DNA of 64,000 bases from PALSA-505 sp036495485 (lineage in GTDB: Bacteria; Actinomycetota; Actinomycetes; Streptosporangiales; Streptosporangiaceae), in NCBI GenBank assembly GCA_036495485.1, contig DASXMU010000282.1, positions 1-64,000 of the forward strand. Direction: 5' to 3'. Below are positions 40,429 to 49,375 of this stretch, piece after piece. The position numbers and the translations under genes are program-made. The notes under the pieces are model-generated. The model did no database searches and had not been told where the DNA came from. It saw only the letters and a program-made list of their open reading frames with translations. Within the stretch, counting starts at the first letter, position 1. Each line of letters starts with the position of its first letter.

Positions 40429-41865
40429 ATGGGCTTGAAGGAGTTCACGTCTGGCGCCGACGATCAGGACGCTTCCGGCCAGGATGGCCACGGTCCGACC
40501 AGGCGCGGACTGCTGATGGCGGGGCTCGCGGCCAGCGTGGCGGCGGGCACCGGCGCGTGGACGGACGCCGCCACGCCGCGGCGGGCGGCGACGGTGGCCG
40601 CGTCCCAGGTGACCAAGTCGGGGATCCGCAAGCCGGGCTCACTGCCCTACCCGGACCGGCCAGTCGGCAAGGACACGCTCCCGCTGATCCGGCACATCGT
40701 GGTGCTCATGATGGAGAACCACTCCTACGACAACAAGCTCGGCATGCTGCAGCGGCCCGGAGCGGACGGCTTCACCCTCGGCAAGAACGGCCTGCCCATC
40801 GAGACCAACCCGTACGCGAACGGGAAGACCCAGCACCTCTTCCGGATGCCCACCGTCTGCCAGCTCAACGGCAAGCCGTCCCAGGAATGGCAGCAGAGCC
40901 ACAGCCAGTACGCGGGCGGCAAGAACGACGGCTTTGTCGAGTCCGCCAGCGGCCCGGTGTCCATGGGCTACTGGCAGCAGGAGGACCAGCCCTTCTACTA
41001 CTCGCTGGCCTCGGCGTTCCCGATCGCCGACCGTTACTTCAGCTCGGTGCTCGGCCAGACCTTCCCGAACCGTCGCTACCTGCTCGCAGCGACGTCCCTC
41101 GGCATGGTGGACGACACGTTCCCGCTGGGCTACCCGGCGAACGGGACGCTGTTCGACCTGTTCGACAAGCACCACATCTCGTGGAAGAACTACTACTCCA
41201 CGACGCCGTCGACGCTGCTGTTCCCGCAGCTCTACTTCGACAACTTCGGCAAGAACGTGCTCCCGCTCGGCCACTTCTTCGACGATGCGGCGAGCGGCAA
41301 CCTGCCCGACTACTGCATCGTGGACCCGGACTACTCCACCCACTCGGAGGAGGACCCGCAGAACATCGCCATCGGCGAGGCGTTCGCCTACGAGGTCGTC
41401 AAGGCGGTCATGGCCGGCCCCGAGTGGGAGACCACGCTGCTGATCTGGACCTACGACGAGCACGGCGGGTACTACGACCACGTGCCGCCGCCCAAGGCGA
41501 TCGCGCCGGACAAGATCGCGCCCAAGGTCCCGGCCGGCGAGCCGGTCTACGACGGGTTCGCCAGGTACGGGTTCCGGGTGCCCTGCTCGCTGATCTCGCC
41601 GTGGTCGCGGAAGAACTACGTCTCGCACAACGTCTTCGACCACTCCAGCATCTGCAAGCTGGCCGAGACCAAGTGGAACCTGCCGGCCATGACCTTCCGG
41701 GACGCCAACGCCAGCAACATGCTCGACATGCTGGACTTCAAGCACCCGGCCTTCGCCAAGCCGCCGAAGCTGGCCACCCCGCTGTACAACAGCAACCCCG
41801 ACGCGCTCATCTGCGGCTTCACCGGCCCGGGGACCATTCCACCGCCGGGATCGGTCACCGGCTGA
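40429..41865 (+). CDS. Tat-exported phosphoesterase (phospholipase C/acid phosphatase family)
   Basis: 478 residues. A twin-arginine signal, TRRGLLMAGLAASVAAG at residues 24-40, targets it for Tat export. HIVVLMMENHSYDN holds the metal and nucleophile region of the phosphoesterase family, and WTYDEHGGYYDHVPPP gives the second metal site. No C-terminal DUF756 domains are present, so it is shorter than classic haemolytic phospholipases C. The ATG at 40429 is chosen because GGAGGAA lies eight bases upstream. Substrate, phospholipid or phosphomonoester, is unresolved. Confidence 0.88.
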   Translation: MGLKEFTSGADDQDASGQDGHGPTRRGLLMAGLAASVAAGTGAWTDAATPRRAATVAASQVTKSGIRKPGSLPYPDRPVGKDTLPLIRHIVVLMMENHSYDNKLGMLQRPGADGFTLGKNGLPIETNPYANGKTQHLFRMPTVCQLNGKPSQEWQQSHSQYAGGKNDGFVESASGPVSMGYWQQEDQPFYYSLASAFPIADRYFSSVLGQTFPNRRYLLAATSLGMVDDTFPLGYPANGTLFDLFDKHHISWKNYYSTTPSTLLFPQLYFDNFGKNVLPLGHFFDDAASGNLPDYCIVDPDYSTHSEEDPQNIAIGEAFAYEVVKAVMAGPEWETTLLIWTYDEHGGYYDHVPPPKAIAPDKIAPKVPAGEPVYDGFARYGFRVPCSLISPWSRKNYVSHNVFDHSSICKLAETKWNLPAMTFRDANASNMLDMLDFKHPAFAKPPKLATPLYNSNPDALICGFTGPGTIPPPGSVTG

Positions 41866-42063
41866 GGCCGCCAGGCCGCTCCTGGCTGGCCCCGGTGCCC
41901 GTGGTGGCGCCGGGGCCAGCGGCGCTGGCCACTGCCAGCGCTCTTCTTCCTAGCCGGAGTCCCGTCGCCTTACGAACTTTCACGGAACGTACTCGTTCGG
42001 TCACTTAGAGTGCGGTAAGCTCACGCCCGAACCAGGCAGATCCGGCTTGAGAAGGGCCTCCCG

Positions 42064-42804
42064 ATGTTCCAAACCCACTACTCACGCGTGCCCGCTGCAC
42101 TGGCAGCGCTCGCCCTCGCGACGGCGCTCGCCGGATGCGGCGGTTCGAGCGGTTCCAGCAGCGTCGGCAGTTCCGGCGGTTCCAGCGGGAACGCGGCCAA
42201 GACGACGACCAACAGCAACACCGGGCCCGCCTACACGGTGTCCCAGCTCCGTGCCGCCCTGCTGACCAGGGTCGACGGCGCCCACCCGGCAGCCCCGGTC
42301 CAGTCCGGGGCCTACGGGTCGCTCCCCGGGGTCAAGGCGAGCAAGCAGACGCTGTCCGGCGTGACGATCTCTCCTCCCCGGTGCGCCAGCGCCACCGCGA
42401 CGGGGCTGGCCTCGTCGAAGTTCGACAGCGTGCCCGCCACGGTCGCCACGTTCCGTGTCGGCAGCGACGGGGTCTCCGAGGTGCTCCTGGCGCCACCGTC
42501 GTCGATGCTGGAGATGGCGATCACACACAACATCCCGGTCGGCTGCTCCCGCTATCACGCGAGGGTCGACGGCAAGACATACACCTACGAGATCAAGCAG
42601 GAGCCGGCCCCGCGCATCGGCGCAGCGGCCAGCGAGCTGAACGTGCGCGCCGCCGGCGACTCCAGCGCGAACATCTGGACGATCATCTACCGCAGCGGTG
42701 GCCTCGTCGGGGCGATCACCCTGGTCGGTGCGAAAGCCAGCCGGGCAGGCGCGGAGTCACTGGCCAAGCTGGCCTACGCCCAGGCCGAGAAGAACCTGGT
42801 CTGA
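42064..42804 (+). CDS. Putative lipoprotein of unknown function
   Basis: 246 residues. A hydrophobic signal ends in the lipobox ALAGC with Cys25, followed by a Gly/Ser-rich stretch of about 30 residues, a typical surface-lipoprotein tether. The remaining 180 residues have two Cys (near 110 and 160) that could form a disulfide and resemble small sensor-like lipoproteins of actinobacteria. AGAAGGG lies before the ATG. It stands alone. Confidence 0.8.
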   Translation: MFQTHYSRVPAALAALALATALAGCGGSSGSSSVGSSGGSSGNAAKTTTNSNTGPAYTVSQLRAALLTRVDGAHPAAPVQSGAYGSLPGVKASKQTLSGVTISPPRCASATATGLASSKFDSVPATVATFRVGSDGVSEVLLAPPSSMLEMAITHNIPVGCSRYHARVDGKTYTYEIKQEPAPRIGAAASELNVRAAGDSSANIWTIIYRSGGLVGAITLVGAKASRAGAESLAKLAYAQAEKNLV

Positions 42805-42846
42805 CCCGGTCCGTCTTCGCGGCCGGGCCGGCCCCCGCTGGTGGCT

Positions 42847-42865
42847 GGCCCGGCCGCTCCGGGCC
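42847..42865 (+). terminator. Terminator hairpin after the lipoprotein gene
   Basis: GGCCCGG (42847-42853) pairs perfectly with CCGGGCC (42859-42865) around CCGCT, 43 bases after the stop. A second dyad, ATGTTGT/ACAACAT (42910-42930, seven-base spacer), follows and may serve the convergent ybjN gene. Confidence 0.55.
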
Positions 42866-42961
42866 GAATCGAATGTCGTGGCAGTGGCAACGTAGACACT
42901 CTTCGGTCGATGTTGTAACAGCCACAACATTGCCGATGGGGGCCTGGCCCGTGCGGGATGG

Positions 42962-43468
42962 TCAGGCGTGTTCGGTGTCGTCGGCGAAGCGGGCGAAGGC
43001 GCGCAGGTTGTCGAGGTTCTCGCCGCGCCTGGAACGCCAGGCCCACTCCCGGCGGATGGACGACGCGAAGCCCAGCTCGAGCGCGGGGTCGAAGTTCTCG
43101 TCCGCGTAGCTGAGCACGCAGCCGAGCAGCCGGTCGACCTCCGGCGCCGTCACCCCGCCGAGCGGCAGCCGCCCGGTCAGGTAGACGTCGCCGAGCGGGT
43201 CGAGGGCGAAATGCACCCCGTACATACGCGCGTTCCGTTCCAGCAGGAACCGGTAGAAGCTGGCGTGATTCTCATCCGGCTGACGGCAGAAGAACGCCTC
43301 CACGTGCAGGCTGTGTGCCCCTGCGATCAGCCAGGTCATGGTGGCGAGCTTGTGCTCCCCGGCCAGCTTGATCAGGTAAGCACCCGGCCGTGGGCTCTCG
43401 TAGGACAGCCCAAGGTCGGCGAGCGCCGCCTCGATGATCTGCGCTGACCCAGGCGAACCGGCTGTCAC
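42962..43468 (-). CDS. YbjN-domain protein
   Basis: 168 residues. The sequence (IIEAALADLGLSYESPRPGAYLIKLAGEHKLATMTWLIAGAHSLHVEAFFCRQP...LYRFLLERNARMYGVHFALD-like) is of the YbjN / type III secretion chaperone-like family. Such proteins are often beside mshA in actinobacteria and lack a known function. It overlaps the end of mshA by four bases and is probably translated from the same mRNA. Confidence 0.85.
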   Translation of the reverse strand: MTAGSPGSAQIIEAALADLGLSYESPRPGAYLIKLAGEHKLATMTWLIAGAHSLHVEAFFCRQPDENHASFYRFLLERNARMYGVHFALDPLGDVYLTGRLPLGGVTAPEVDRLLGCVLSYADENFDPALELGFASSIRREWAWRSRRGENLDNLRAFARFADDTEHA

Positions 43469-44736
43469 GCGTCCACCGCGGCCACATCGTTCATGGCCCC
43501 GGTATACACCGTCACCAGCTCGTCCACCGCATTGGTCCAGCTGAACCTCGAAGCATGTGCGATCGCGCCGGCCGACAGGCTGGCCAGCTTCGCCGGCGAG
43601 CGGATGAGCTTGCGCAGCACACGGGCGTAGTCGGCTGGATCGTGCCCGTTCACCAGCATGCCGGACACCCCATGCCGCACGGCGGTGCGCAGCCCGCCGA
43701 CGGCCGCGGCCACCACCGGCGTGCCGCAGGCCTGAGCCTCCACCGCCACCAGGCCGAACGACTCCGAGTACGAGGGGACCAGCACGATGGTGGCCGCCCG
43801 GTACCAGTCGGCAAGCTCGGGCTGCGGGCAGGGTGGCTCGAGCCGGACCACCTTCGAGATGCCGAGCCTGGCTGCCAGCTCCGAGAGCTGGTCGGGATCG
43901 GCGCGGCCGGAGCCGCTCGGGCCGCCGACGAACGCCACCACGAGCCGGCCGGCCAGCGCCGGGTCCTCCTCCAGCAGCCGCGCGGCCGCGTGCAGGACCA
44001 CGTGCGGCGCCTTGAGCGGCTGCACCCGCCCGGCGAACATCAGCACGACGGCGTCGTGCGCCAGGCCCAGCTTGCGCCGCGCCCCGGGCTTCGGGCCCGG
44101 CTGGAAGACCGTCTGGTCAACCCCGGGAGAGACGGTCTTGACCTTGCCCGCGTCCGCCCCGTAGAGGCTGATGAGCTCGTTCGCCTCAGCCGATGTGCTG
44201 GCGACGAGCCGGTCGGCCACCGCCACCACTTCGGCCTCGCCGCGGATTCTGACCTCGGGCTCGGCGGCGTCGCCCGCCGCGAGCGCTGCGTTCTTCACTC
44301 TTCCCAGCGTGTGCATGGTCTGCACCAGCGGAACGCCCCAGCGCTCCTTGGCCACGGCGCCGACCTGGCCGGAGAGCCAGTAGTGCGCGTGCACCAGGTC
44401 GTACCGGCCCGGCGCGTAGGCGGCCTCGGCGCGCAGCACGCCCAGGGTGAACTGGCACAGCTGGGCGGGCAGGTCGGCCTTGTCGAGCTCCTCGAACGGC
44501 CCGGCGATCACCTGCCGGACCAGCACACCAGGTGCCAGCTCGGTCACCGGGGGCGCGTCTCTGCAGACCGCGCGGGTGAAGATCTCGACCTCGACGCCAC
44601 GCGCGGCCAGGCGCTTGGCGACCTCGACAACGTAGACGTTCAGGCCACCGGCGTCTCCGGTTCCTGGCTGGTCAAGCGGCGATGTATGGACGCTGATGGT
44701 CGCGATCCGCCGGGGGGAGCGTCGCGGCACGGGCAT
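43465..44736 (-). CDS. mshA: D-inositol-3-phosphate glycosyltransferase (mycothiol synthesis)
   Basis: 423 residues, a GT4 enzyme. ISVHTSPLDQPGTGDAGGLNVYVVEVAKRLAARG is the MshA N-terminus. VHAHYWLSGQVG, SPGVDQTVFQPG, LMFAGRVQPLKAPHVVL and the donor-binding ESFGLVAVEAQACGTPVVAA follow. It transfers GlcNAc to 1-L-inositol-3-phosphate, the first step of mycothiol synthesis, and so marks the host as an actinobacterium. The ATG at 44736 is chosen by homology; the open frame runs further upstream without MshA character. Confidence 0.95.
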   Translation of the reverse strand: MPVPRRSPRRIATISVHTSPLDQPGTGDAGGLNVYVVEVAKRLAARGVEVEIFTRAVCRDAPPVTELAPGVLVRQVIAGPFEELDKADLPAQLCQFTLGVLRAEAAYAPGRYDLVHAHYWLSGQVGAVAKERWGVPLVQTMHTLGRVKNAALAAGDAAEPEVRIRGEAEVVAVADRLVASTSAEANELISLYGADAGKVKTVSPGVDQTVFQPGPKPGARRKLGLAHDAVVLMFAGRVQPLKAPHVVLHAAARLLEEDPALAGRLVVAFVGGPSGSGRADPDQLSELAARLGISKVVRLEPPCPQPELADWYRAATIVLVPSYSESFGLVAVEAQACGTPVVAAAVGGLRTAVRHGVSGMLVNGHDPADYARVLRKLIRSPAKLASLSAGAIAHASRFSWTNAVDELVTVYTGAMNDVAAVDA

Positions 44737-44792
44737 GCACCTCCGTCTTGGGAACCTTGGCGGGCCAGATCCTGTTCCCGGCGGCCCATCGA

Positions 44793-44798
44793 TAGGCT
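44793..44798 (+). promoter_or_regulatory. Probable -10 box of a leaderless gpm transcript
   Basis: TAGGCT ends seven bases before the ATG at 44806 and no ribosome site is present, the pattern of leaderless actinobacterial mRNAs. Confidence 0.45.
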
Positions 44799-44805
44799 CC
44801 CCGGT

Positions 44806-45549
44806 ATGCGAACCCTGGTGTTGCTTCGTCATGGCGAGAGCGGCTGGAATTCCGAGGGCCTGTTCACCGGATGGGTGGATGTCGGCCTGTCCGGCAAGGG
44901 CAGAGGAGAGGCGGAAAGCGCGGGGACGCTGCTGCGCGAGGCGGGTCTGTGCCCCGATGTGGTGCACACCTCCGTGCTCACCCGCGCCATCCAGACCGCG
45001 AACCTCGCGCTCGAGTCGGCCGGCCTGCTCTGGCTGCCGGTCCGGCGGTCCTGGCGGCTCAACGAGCGCCACTACGGCGCGCTGCAGGGCAAGAGCAAGG
45101 CAGAGACCCGCGAGGAGTTCGGCGACGAGCAGTTCATGCTCTGGCGGCGTTCCTATGACACGCCACCGCCGCCGCTGTCCGACAGCGACCCGCTCTCCCA
45201 GGTGTCGGATCCCCGGTATGCGGCGCTGCCGCCCGAGCTGATGCCGCGCACGGAGTGCCTGCGTGACGTCCTCTGGCGGCTGACCCCGTACTGGTACGAC
45301 GCGATCATCCCGGACCTGATGGCCGGCCGGACGGTGCTCGTGGTCGCGCACGGGAACTCGCTGCGGGCACTGGTGAAGCACCTCGACGGCGTCTCGGACG
45401 CGGACATCACCGGTCTTGACATCCCCACGGGCATCCCGCTCGCCTACGAGCTTGACGCCGACTTCAGGCCTGTCGTCGCAGGTGGCAGGTATCTCGACCC
45501 GCAGGCCGCGGTGGCCGCGGCCGAAGCGGTACGGAATCAGGGCCGCTGA
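44806..45549 (+). CDS. gpmA: 2,3-bisphosphoglycerate-dependent phosphoglycerate mutase
   Basis: 247 residues. LLRHGESGWNSEGLFTGWVDVGLSGKG has the phospho-His (residue 9), with TSVLTRAIQTANL, RSWRLNERHYGALQGKSKAE and the second His in VVAHGNSLRALVKHL. It interconverts 3- and 2-phosphoglycerate in glycolysis. It is divergent from mshA by 69 bp. In many relatives phoU separates this region from senX3; here senX3 follows after 293 bp. Confidence 0.95.
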   Translation: MRTLVLLRHGESGWNSEGLFTGWVDVGLSGKGRGEAESAGTLLREAGLCPDVVHTSVLTRAIQTANLALESAGLLWLPVRRSWRLNERHYGALQGKSKAETREEFGDEQFMLWRRSYDTPPPPLSDSDPLSQVSDPRYAALPPELMPRTECLRDVLWRLTPYWYDAIIPDLMAGRTVLVVAHGNSLRALVKHLDGVSDADITGLDIPTGIPLAYELDADFRPVVAGGRYLDPQAAVAAAEAVRNQGR

Positions 45550-45688
45550 GGGGCCGTGCGCCAGGCCGTGCCGGTGCTGCCTGCGTCATGGCGGCTGCGT
45601 GACCCTCGTCACGGAGCTGGTCACCCGCTGTCCTGGCGCTTTCTGCGTCCGTCACGGACGGTTTCCGCTGGGTAAAGGGGATATGACG

Positions 45689-45710
45689 GCTGATTGACCA
45701 CTATATGAAC
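45689..45710 (-). promoter_or_regulatory. PHO-box-like direct repeat upstream of senX3
   Basis: On the minus strand GTTCATATAGT (45710-45700) and GGTCAATCAGC (45699-45689) are two contiguous 11-bp units that fit the G(G/T)TCA-type units bound by Streptomyces PhoP. It lies 133 bp before the senX3 start, allowing autoregulation. The match is partial in the second halves of the units. Confidence 0.45.
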
Positions 45711-45842
45711 ATTACGAGAAGAGGCTAGGCGGGCTATTTGCCCTTGTGGCCTGCTGAGCAGGGGCGCATACGATAAGCGTGGATGTTGAGGTGGCCGCAG
45801 GCGTGACCGCGCGGCGGCCCGGCGACTGGAGCCGCCTTGTCC

Positions 45843-46988
45843 ATGAAGGTCAGCACCGATGGAGGCACGCGCGATGGGCGGGGAGAAAGCCCCCCGCCAA
45901 CCCGGCTTCCCGCCGGAATCGCATCCGTGCTCTCCGTCCTATCCTCCTCCGCCGTGGTCCTCGACAGCGAGGACCGGGTCCTGCGGGCCAGCTCGGCGGC
46001 GCGTTCGTTTGGGCTGGTAAAGGACGACAGGCTGCTCGTCGGCGAGCTGCTGGCCCTGGCCAGGCAGGTCCGCAGGGACGGCGAGATCCGTGAGGGCGAG
46101 ATCGAGGTCCCCGACCACAAGCACGGTGACCGGTCGACCAGCTTCGCCGTTCGCGTTGCCCCGCTCGGTGCGCCGCTCGCCCCCGACAGTGGCCTGGTGC
46201 TGGTGCTGGCCGAGGACCAGACCGAGAGCCGGCGGGTGGAGGAGGTCAGGCGCGACTTCGTGGCCAACGTCAGCCACGAGCTGAAGACTCCGGTGGGTGC
46301 GCTCGCACTGCTTGCCGAAACGGTCGAGGACGCCGCCGACGACCCGGAAGCGGTGCGCCGTTTCGCGGGCCGCATGCGCTATGAGGCGGCGAGGCTCACC
46401 AGCCTGGTGAAGGACCTGATCACGCTGTCCAGGATCCAGGCCGCCGAGCCGGTGCCCGACCCCGTCACCGTGAAACTCGACGCGGTGGTGGCCGAGGCGC
46501 TCGACCGGTGCCGGATGAAGGCCGGCGCCCGCGGCATCGAGCTCGTCGCGGCTACCGAGCGTGGTCTGGTCGTCCTGGGTGATGAGGATCTGCTGGTCAC
46601 CGCGCTGCGCAACCTGCTCGAGAACGCGGTGGACTACAGCCCGGAGCACACCCGCGTGCTGGTATCCACCAAGCGTGCGGCCGAGGGCATCGTCGAGATA
46701 AGCGTCGCGGATCAGGGGATCGGGATCCCGGAGCGGGACAGGGAGCGCATCTTCGAGCGCTTCTACCGGGTGGATCCGGCCAGGTCGCGGGCGACCGGCG
46801 GAACCGGGCTTGGGCTGGCCATCGTGAAACACGTCACCGCCGCGCACGGCGGCAACGTGACGGTCTGGAGCAAGGTCGGTGCGGGATCCACCTTCACGCT
46901 GCGGCTTCCGCTGCAGCGGAAGCGAGCCATCGTCACGTCTGGTCAGGCGCAACCCGCGTCGCAACCTTCCAGGGAGGCAGTCAAGTGA
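45843..46988 (+). CDS. senX3: SenX3/PhoR-type histidine kinase without membrane segments
   Basis: 381 residues. A PAS-like part (about 25-130, VLSSSAVVLDSEDRVLRASSAARSFGLVKDDRLL) leads to HisKA with RRDFVANVSHELKTPVGALALLAE (His145) and HATPase motifs NLLENAVDYSP, DQGIGIPERD and GTGLGLAIVKH. Mycobacterial SenX3 begins with two membrane helices; here no hydrophobic segment exists, and a TGA at 45804 in frame leaves no room for one. The kinase would be cytosolic. It overlaps regX3 by four bases. No phoU gene is adjacent. It is the expected sensor of phosphate starvation. Confidence 0.9.
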   Translation: MKVSTDGGTRDGRGESPPPTRLPAGIASVLSVLSSSAVVLDSEDRVLRASSAARSFGLVKDDRLLVGELLALARQVRRDGEIREGEIEVPDHKHGDRSTSFAVRVAPLGAPLAPDSGLVLVLAEDQTESRRVEEVRRDFVANVSHELKTPVGALALLAETVEDAADDPEAVRRFAGRMRYEAARLTSLVKDLITLSRIQAAEPVPDPVTVKLDAVVAEALDRCRMKAGARGIELVAATERGLVVLGDEDLLVTALRNLLENAVDYSPEHTRVLVSTKRAAEGIVEISVADQGIGIPERDRERIFERFYRVDPARSRATGGTGLGLAIVKHVTAAHGGNVTVWSKVGAGSTFTLRLPLQRKRAIVTSGQAQPASQPSREAVK

Positions 46989-47671
46989 CACGTGTGCTGG
47001 TCGTTGAGGACGAGGAGTCTTTCAGCGACGCACTCTCGTACATGCTCCGCAAGGAGGGCTTCGAGGTCGCTGTCTGTCCCACCGGACCGGACGCGCTCGA
47101 GTCATTCGACCGCAGCGGCGCCGACCTCGTGCTCCTCGATCTGATGCTGCCTGGCCTGCCGGGGAGCGAGGTCTGCCGGACCCTCAGGGAGCGGTCCAAC
47201 GTGCCGGTGATCATGCTTACCGCTAAGGACAGCGAGATAGACAAGGTCGTCGGGCTCGAACTCGGCGCCGACGACTACGTGACCAAGCCGTTCTCGTCCC
47301 GTGAGCTCGTCGCCCGGATGCGCGCTGTGCTCCGGCGGCGCGGCGAGGCCGACGAGCAGCCTGCCTCGATCCTGGAGTCCGGGCCGGTCCGGATGGACGT
47401 CGACAGGCACGTCGTGACGGCCCGCAGCGAGCAGGTTCAGCTACCGCTGAAGGAGTTCGAGCTGCTCGAGGTGCTGCTGCGTAACGCAGGCCGGGTGCTC
47501 ACCAGGATGCAGCTCATCGACCGGGTCTGGGGCGCGGACTACGTGGGCGATACCAAGACGCTGGACGTGCACGTCAAGCGGCTCCGGGCGAAGATCGAGA
47601 CCGACCCGGCCAACCCGCGCCACATCGTGACCGTCAGGGGCCTCGGCTACAAGTTCGAGCCCGCCGGCTGA
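46985..47671 (+). CDS. regX3: RegX3/PhoP-type response regulator
   Basis: 228 residues of the OmpR family. VLVVEDEESFSDALSYML, phospho-Asp52 in LVLLDLMLPGLPG, DDYVTKPFSSRELVARM and a winged helix ending HVKRLRAKIETDPANPRHIVTVRGLGYKFEP. The GTG start overlaps the senX3 stop (GTGA). It controls phosphate starvation genes in relatives; the PHO-box-like repeat upstream of senX3 would let it regulate itself. Confidence 0.95.
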   Translation: MTRVLVVEDEESFSDALSYMLRKEGFEVAVCPTGPDALESFDRSGADLVLLDLMLPGLPGSEVCRTLRERSNVPVIMLTAKDSEIDKVVGLELGADDYVTKPFSSRELVARMRAVLRRRGEADEQPASILESGPVRMDVDRHVVTARSEQVQLPLKEFELLEVLLRNAGRVLTRMQLIDRVWGADYVGDTKTLDVHVKRLRAKIETDPANPRHIVTVRGLGYKFEPAG

Positions 47672-47702
47672 TCCCGCTGCCCGGCTGCCTGCCCCGGCTC
47701 CG

Positions 47703-48356
47703 CTAGGCAGTCGGGGTGGGCGATGCCGTGGTGCTCGGGGTTGGGGTGCCGGAACTGGAACTGGAACTGGAGCTGGTGGGGGACGAGCCCGCCCTGCCGG
47801 ACTTCGTGGGCTTCGCCGACGGGGTCGGCGTCGGCGGGGGCGAGAACGTCGCGTAGTCGTCGCTGCGGGCGAGCACGGGAAGGTCGAGCGTGATGCTGCC
47901 CGCATTGATGAAGGACAGGGTCACCTTGACCGACGTGCCACTTTGCAGGGCGTGAGTGAGACCGGTCAGGACGATCTCAGGCTTCGGGCCGGTCAGATAG
48001 GTGGCCTGGAAACTGCCCAGACGGATCCCGGTGGCCGGGATGCGGACAGACTTCGCTGCACTCGCGGCGGTGGCGCCGACCAGCATGTCGGCGCTCTTGG
48101 TGTTGTTGTACATCGCGAGGAAGACCCCGGCGGACTGGCCGGCCGGGATCGTGGAGCCGGACTGCGCTCCCAGCACGAACGCATCCCGGATTTCGATCCC
48201 GTTGAGGGTGGCGTCAACGCCGGCGCTCTGCGGGTGGAATTCGAGGGTGGGCGCGTTGTTACCCGCGTCACACGCCGCCACGGTGGGGACCAGGCCCGCC
48301 ACGATGACCGCGACGGCAAGGCGGCCGATCGGCGTGATTGCCCGGCTTCGGCTCAC
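47703..48356 (-). CDS. Lipoprotein of the copper-chaperone-like (DUF461) type
   Basis: 217 residues from the GTG at 48356. The signal peptide ends in TVAAC with Cys29. The domain EIRDAFVLGA...GQSAGVFLAMYNNTKSADMLVGATA...LTGPKPEIVLTGLTHALQSGTSVKVTLSF follows the PCu(A)C/DUF461 pattern, but the copper-binding Met and His ligands of true chaperones are not evident (no HxxM or MxxxM set). The C-terminus is a Ser/Thr/Pro tail of about 45 residues suitable for a cell-wall linker. Confidence 0.75.
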   Translation of the reverse strand: MSRSRAITPIGRLAVAVIVAGLVPTVAACDAGNNAPTLEFHPQSAGVDATLNGIEIRDAFVLGAQSGSTIPAGQSAGVFLAMYNNTKSADMLVGATAASAAKSVRIPATGIRLGSFQATYLTGPKPEIVLTGLTHALQSGTSVKVTLSFINAGSITLDLPVLARSDDYATFSPPPTPTPSAKPTKSGRAGSSPTSSSSSSSSGTPTPSTTASPTPTA

Positions 48357-48478
48357 TGATGCTCTCCTCAGACTCTGTGGCGCTCCACAGCGAGATACTT
48401 TATGGCGCGCGAAATAGAACGACGCACAGATTAGCGGCTGGCCTGATCCATCCTGGCGCCGGCCCGCCGGCGCGGCCG

Positions 48479-49375
48479 TCACGATGCCGGGGACACGTCT
48501 CCCGATTGCGAGGGCTCCGTGATCACCGGCTCGCTGCTGGCGCCCGCGAGTGACCGCAACTTGGTGACGACCCGGGGGTCTGCTTCCGAAAAGTGGCGCA
48601 CCACGTCGCCGTCGCCCACCACGGCGGAGCGGTCGGCCAGGATCGCGGTCAGCCCGGACGGGCCGTAAGCGTCGTTGATCGCGTCGGTGGCGTCCTCCAG
48701 CACCTGGCTGGTCTTCTGCCGCACCGCTCTGGCCAGCCCGGAGAGCTGGGCCACAGCCGGGCCGGTGCCGACCAGATAGAACCCGACATGCGCCTCGGCG
48801 GCCTGTGACGCGAGCTGCTGCAGCGCCGTCGTACACGTGCAGGCGGTCGGCACCCAGGCGAGCACGGCAGGCAGCATCAGCGTGCGCAGTGGGATTTGCT
48901 TGCCATCCAGCAACGTCATCTGGGCATGGGGCAGCGGCCCCGACAGCGGGCTGTGCGCCGGGGATGGCTGATCCTTCGCGGCGGCCGACGTGCGGATCGG
49001 TGTCGGCGTCGCCTGGTGACCAGCGAGCAAGGTGAGCAGGGTGCCGGACAGAAGGGTCAGGGCGAGGCAGCCGGCCACCAGCGGGATGATCATGCCGTGC
49101 CGGGTGAGCGGCCTGGTGAGCCTGCGAACACGCATCCGCCGCCGCTGGACTCTGAGCTCGCGACGGTATGCCTGGACATCACGATCCAGATCCCTGGCGT
49201 CGTCGGGGATCTCGATGTCGACCGGAGGAAGCCCGTACTCGTCCCGGCCGGGATCGCTGCTAGGGTCCACGCGCACCTCTTCCGCGTGAGCGGCCACCTT
49301 GTATCCAGTATGTGCCAGCCGCGCAGCGGTGGCGCCACCGGATTCCCCTTGCCGGGCTTGATCATCCAGCGGCAT
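48479..49375 (-). CDS. Membrane-anchored thioredoxin-like protein
   Basis: 298 residues. An acidic/basic cytoplasmic part (1-93) precedes one membrane helix (about 95-117, MIIPLVAGCLALTLLSGTLLTLL). The outer domain has MTLLDGKQIPLRTLMLPAVLAWVPTACTCTTALQQL, a TlpA/thioredoxin-like fold in which the redox site reads CTC rather than CxxC. It may scavenge or sense redox state outside the membrane. It is 122 bp upstream of the lipoprotein gene on the same strand and may share its transcript. Confidence 0.75.
   Translation of the reverse strand: MPLDDQARQGESGGATAARLAHTGYKVAAHAEEVRVDPSSDPGRDEYGLPPVDIEIPDDARDLDRDVQAYRRELRVQRRRMRVRRLTRPLTRHGMIIPLVAGCLALTLLSGTLLTLLAGHQATPTPIRTSAAAKDQPSPAHSPLSGPLPHAQMTLLDGKQIPLRTLMLPAVLAWVPTACTCTTALQQLASQAAEAHVGFYLVGTGPAVAQLSGLARAVRQKTSQVLEDATDAINDAYGPSGLTAILADRSAVVGDGDVVRHFSEADPRVVTKLRSLAGASSEPVITEPSQSGDVSPAS

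Noticed and set aside
44381..44400. Further copy of the 30-bp repeat in mshA (LSGQ)
   Set aside because: Only the short LSGQ-coding stretch matches and it is conserved in MshA family proteins.
43555..44805. Extended frame upstream of gpm antisense to mshA
   Set aside because: The RHG motif and leaderless promoter fix the start at 44806; upstream sequence is shadow of mshA.
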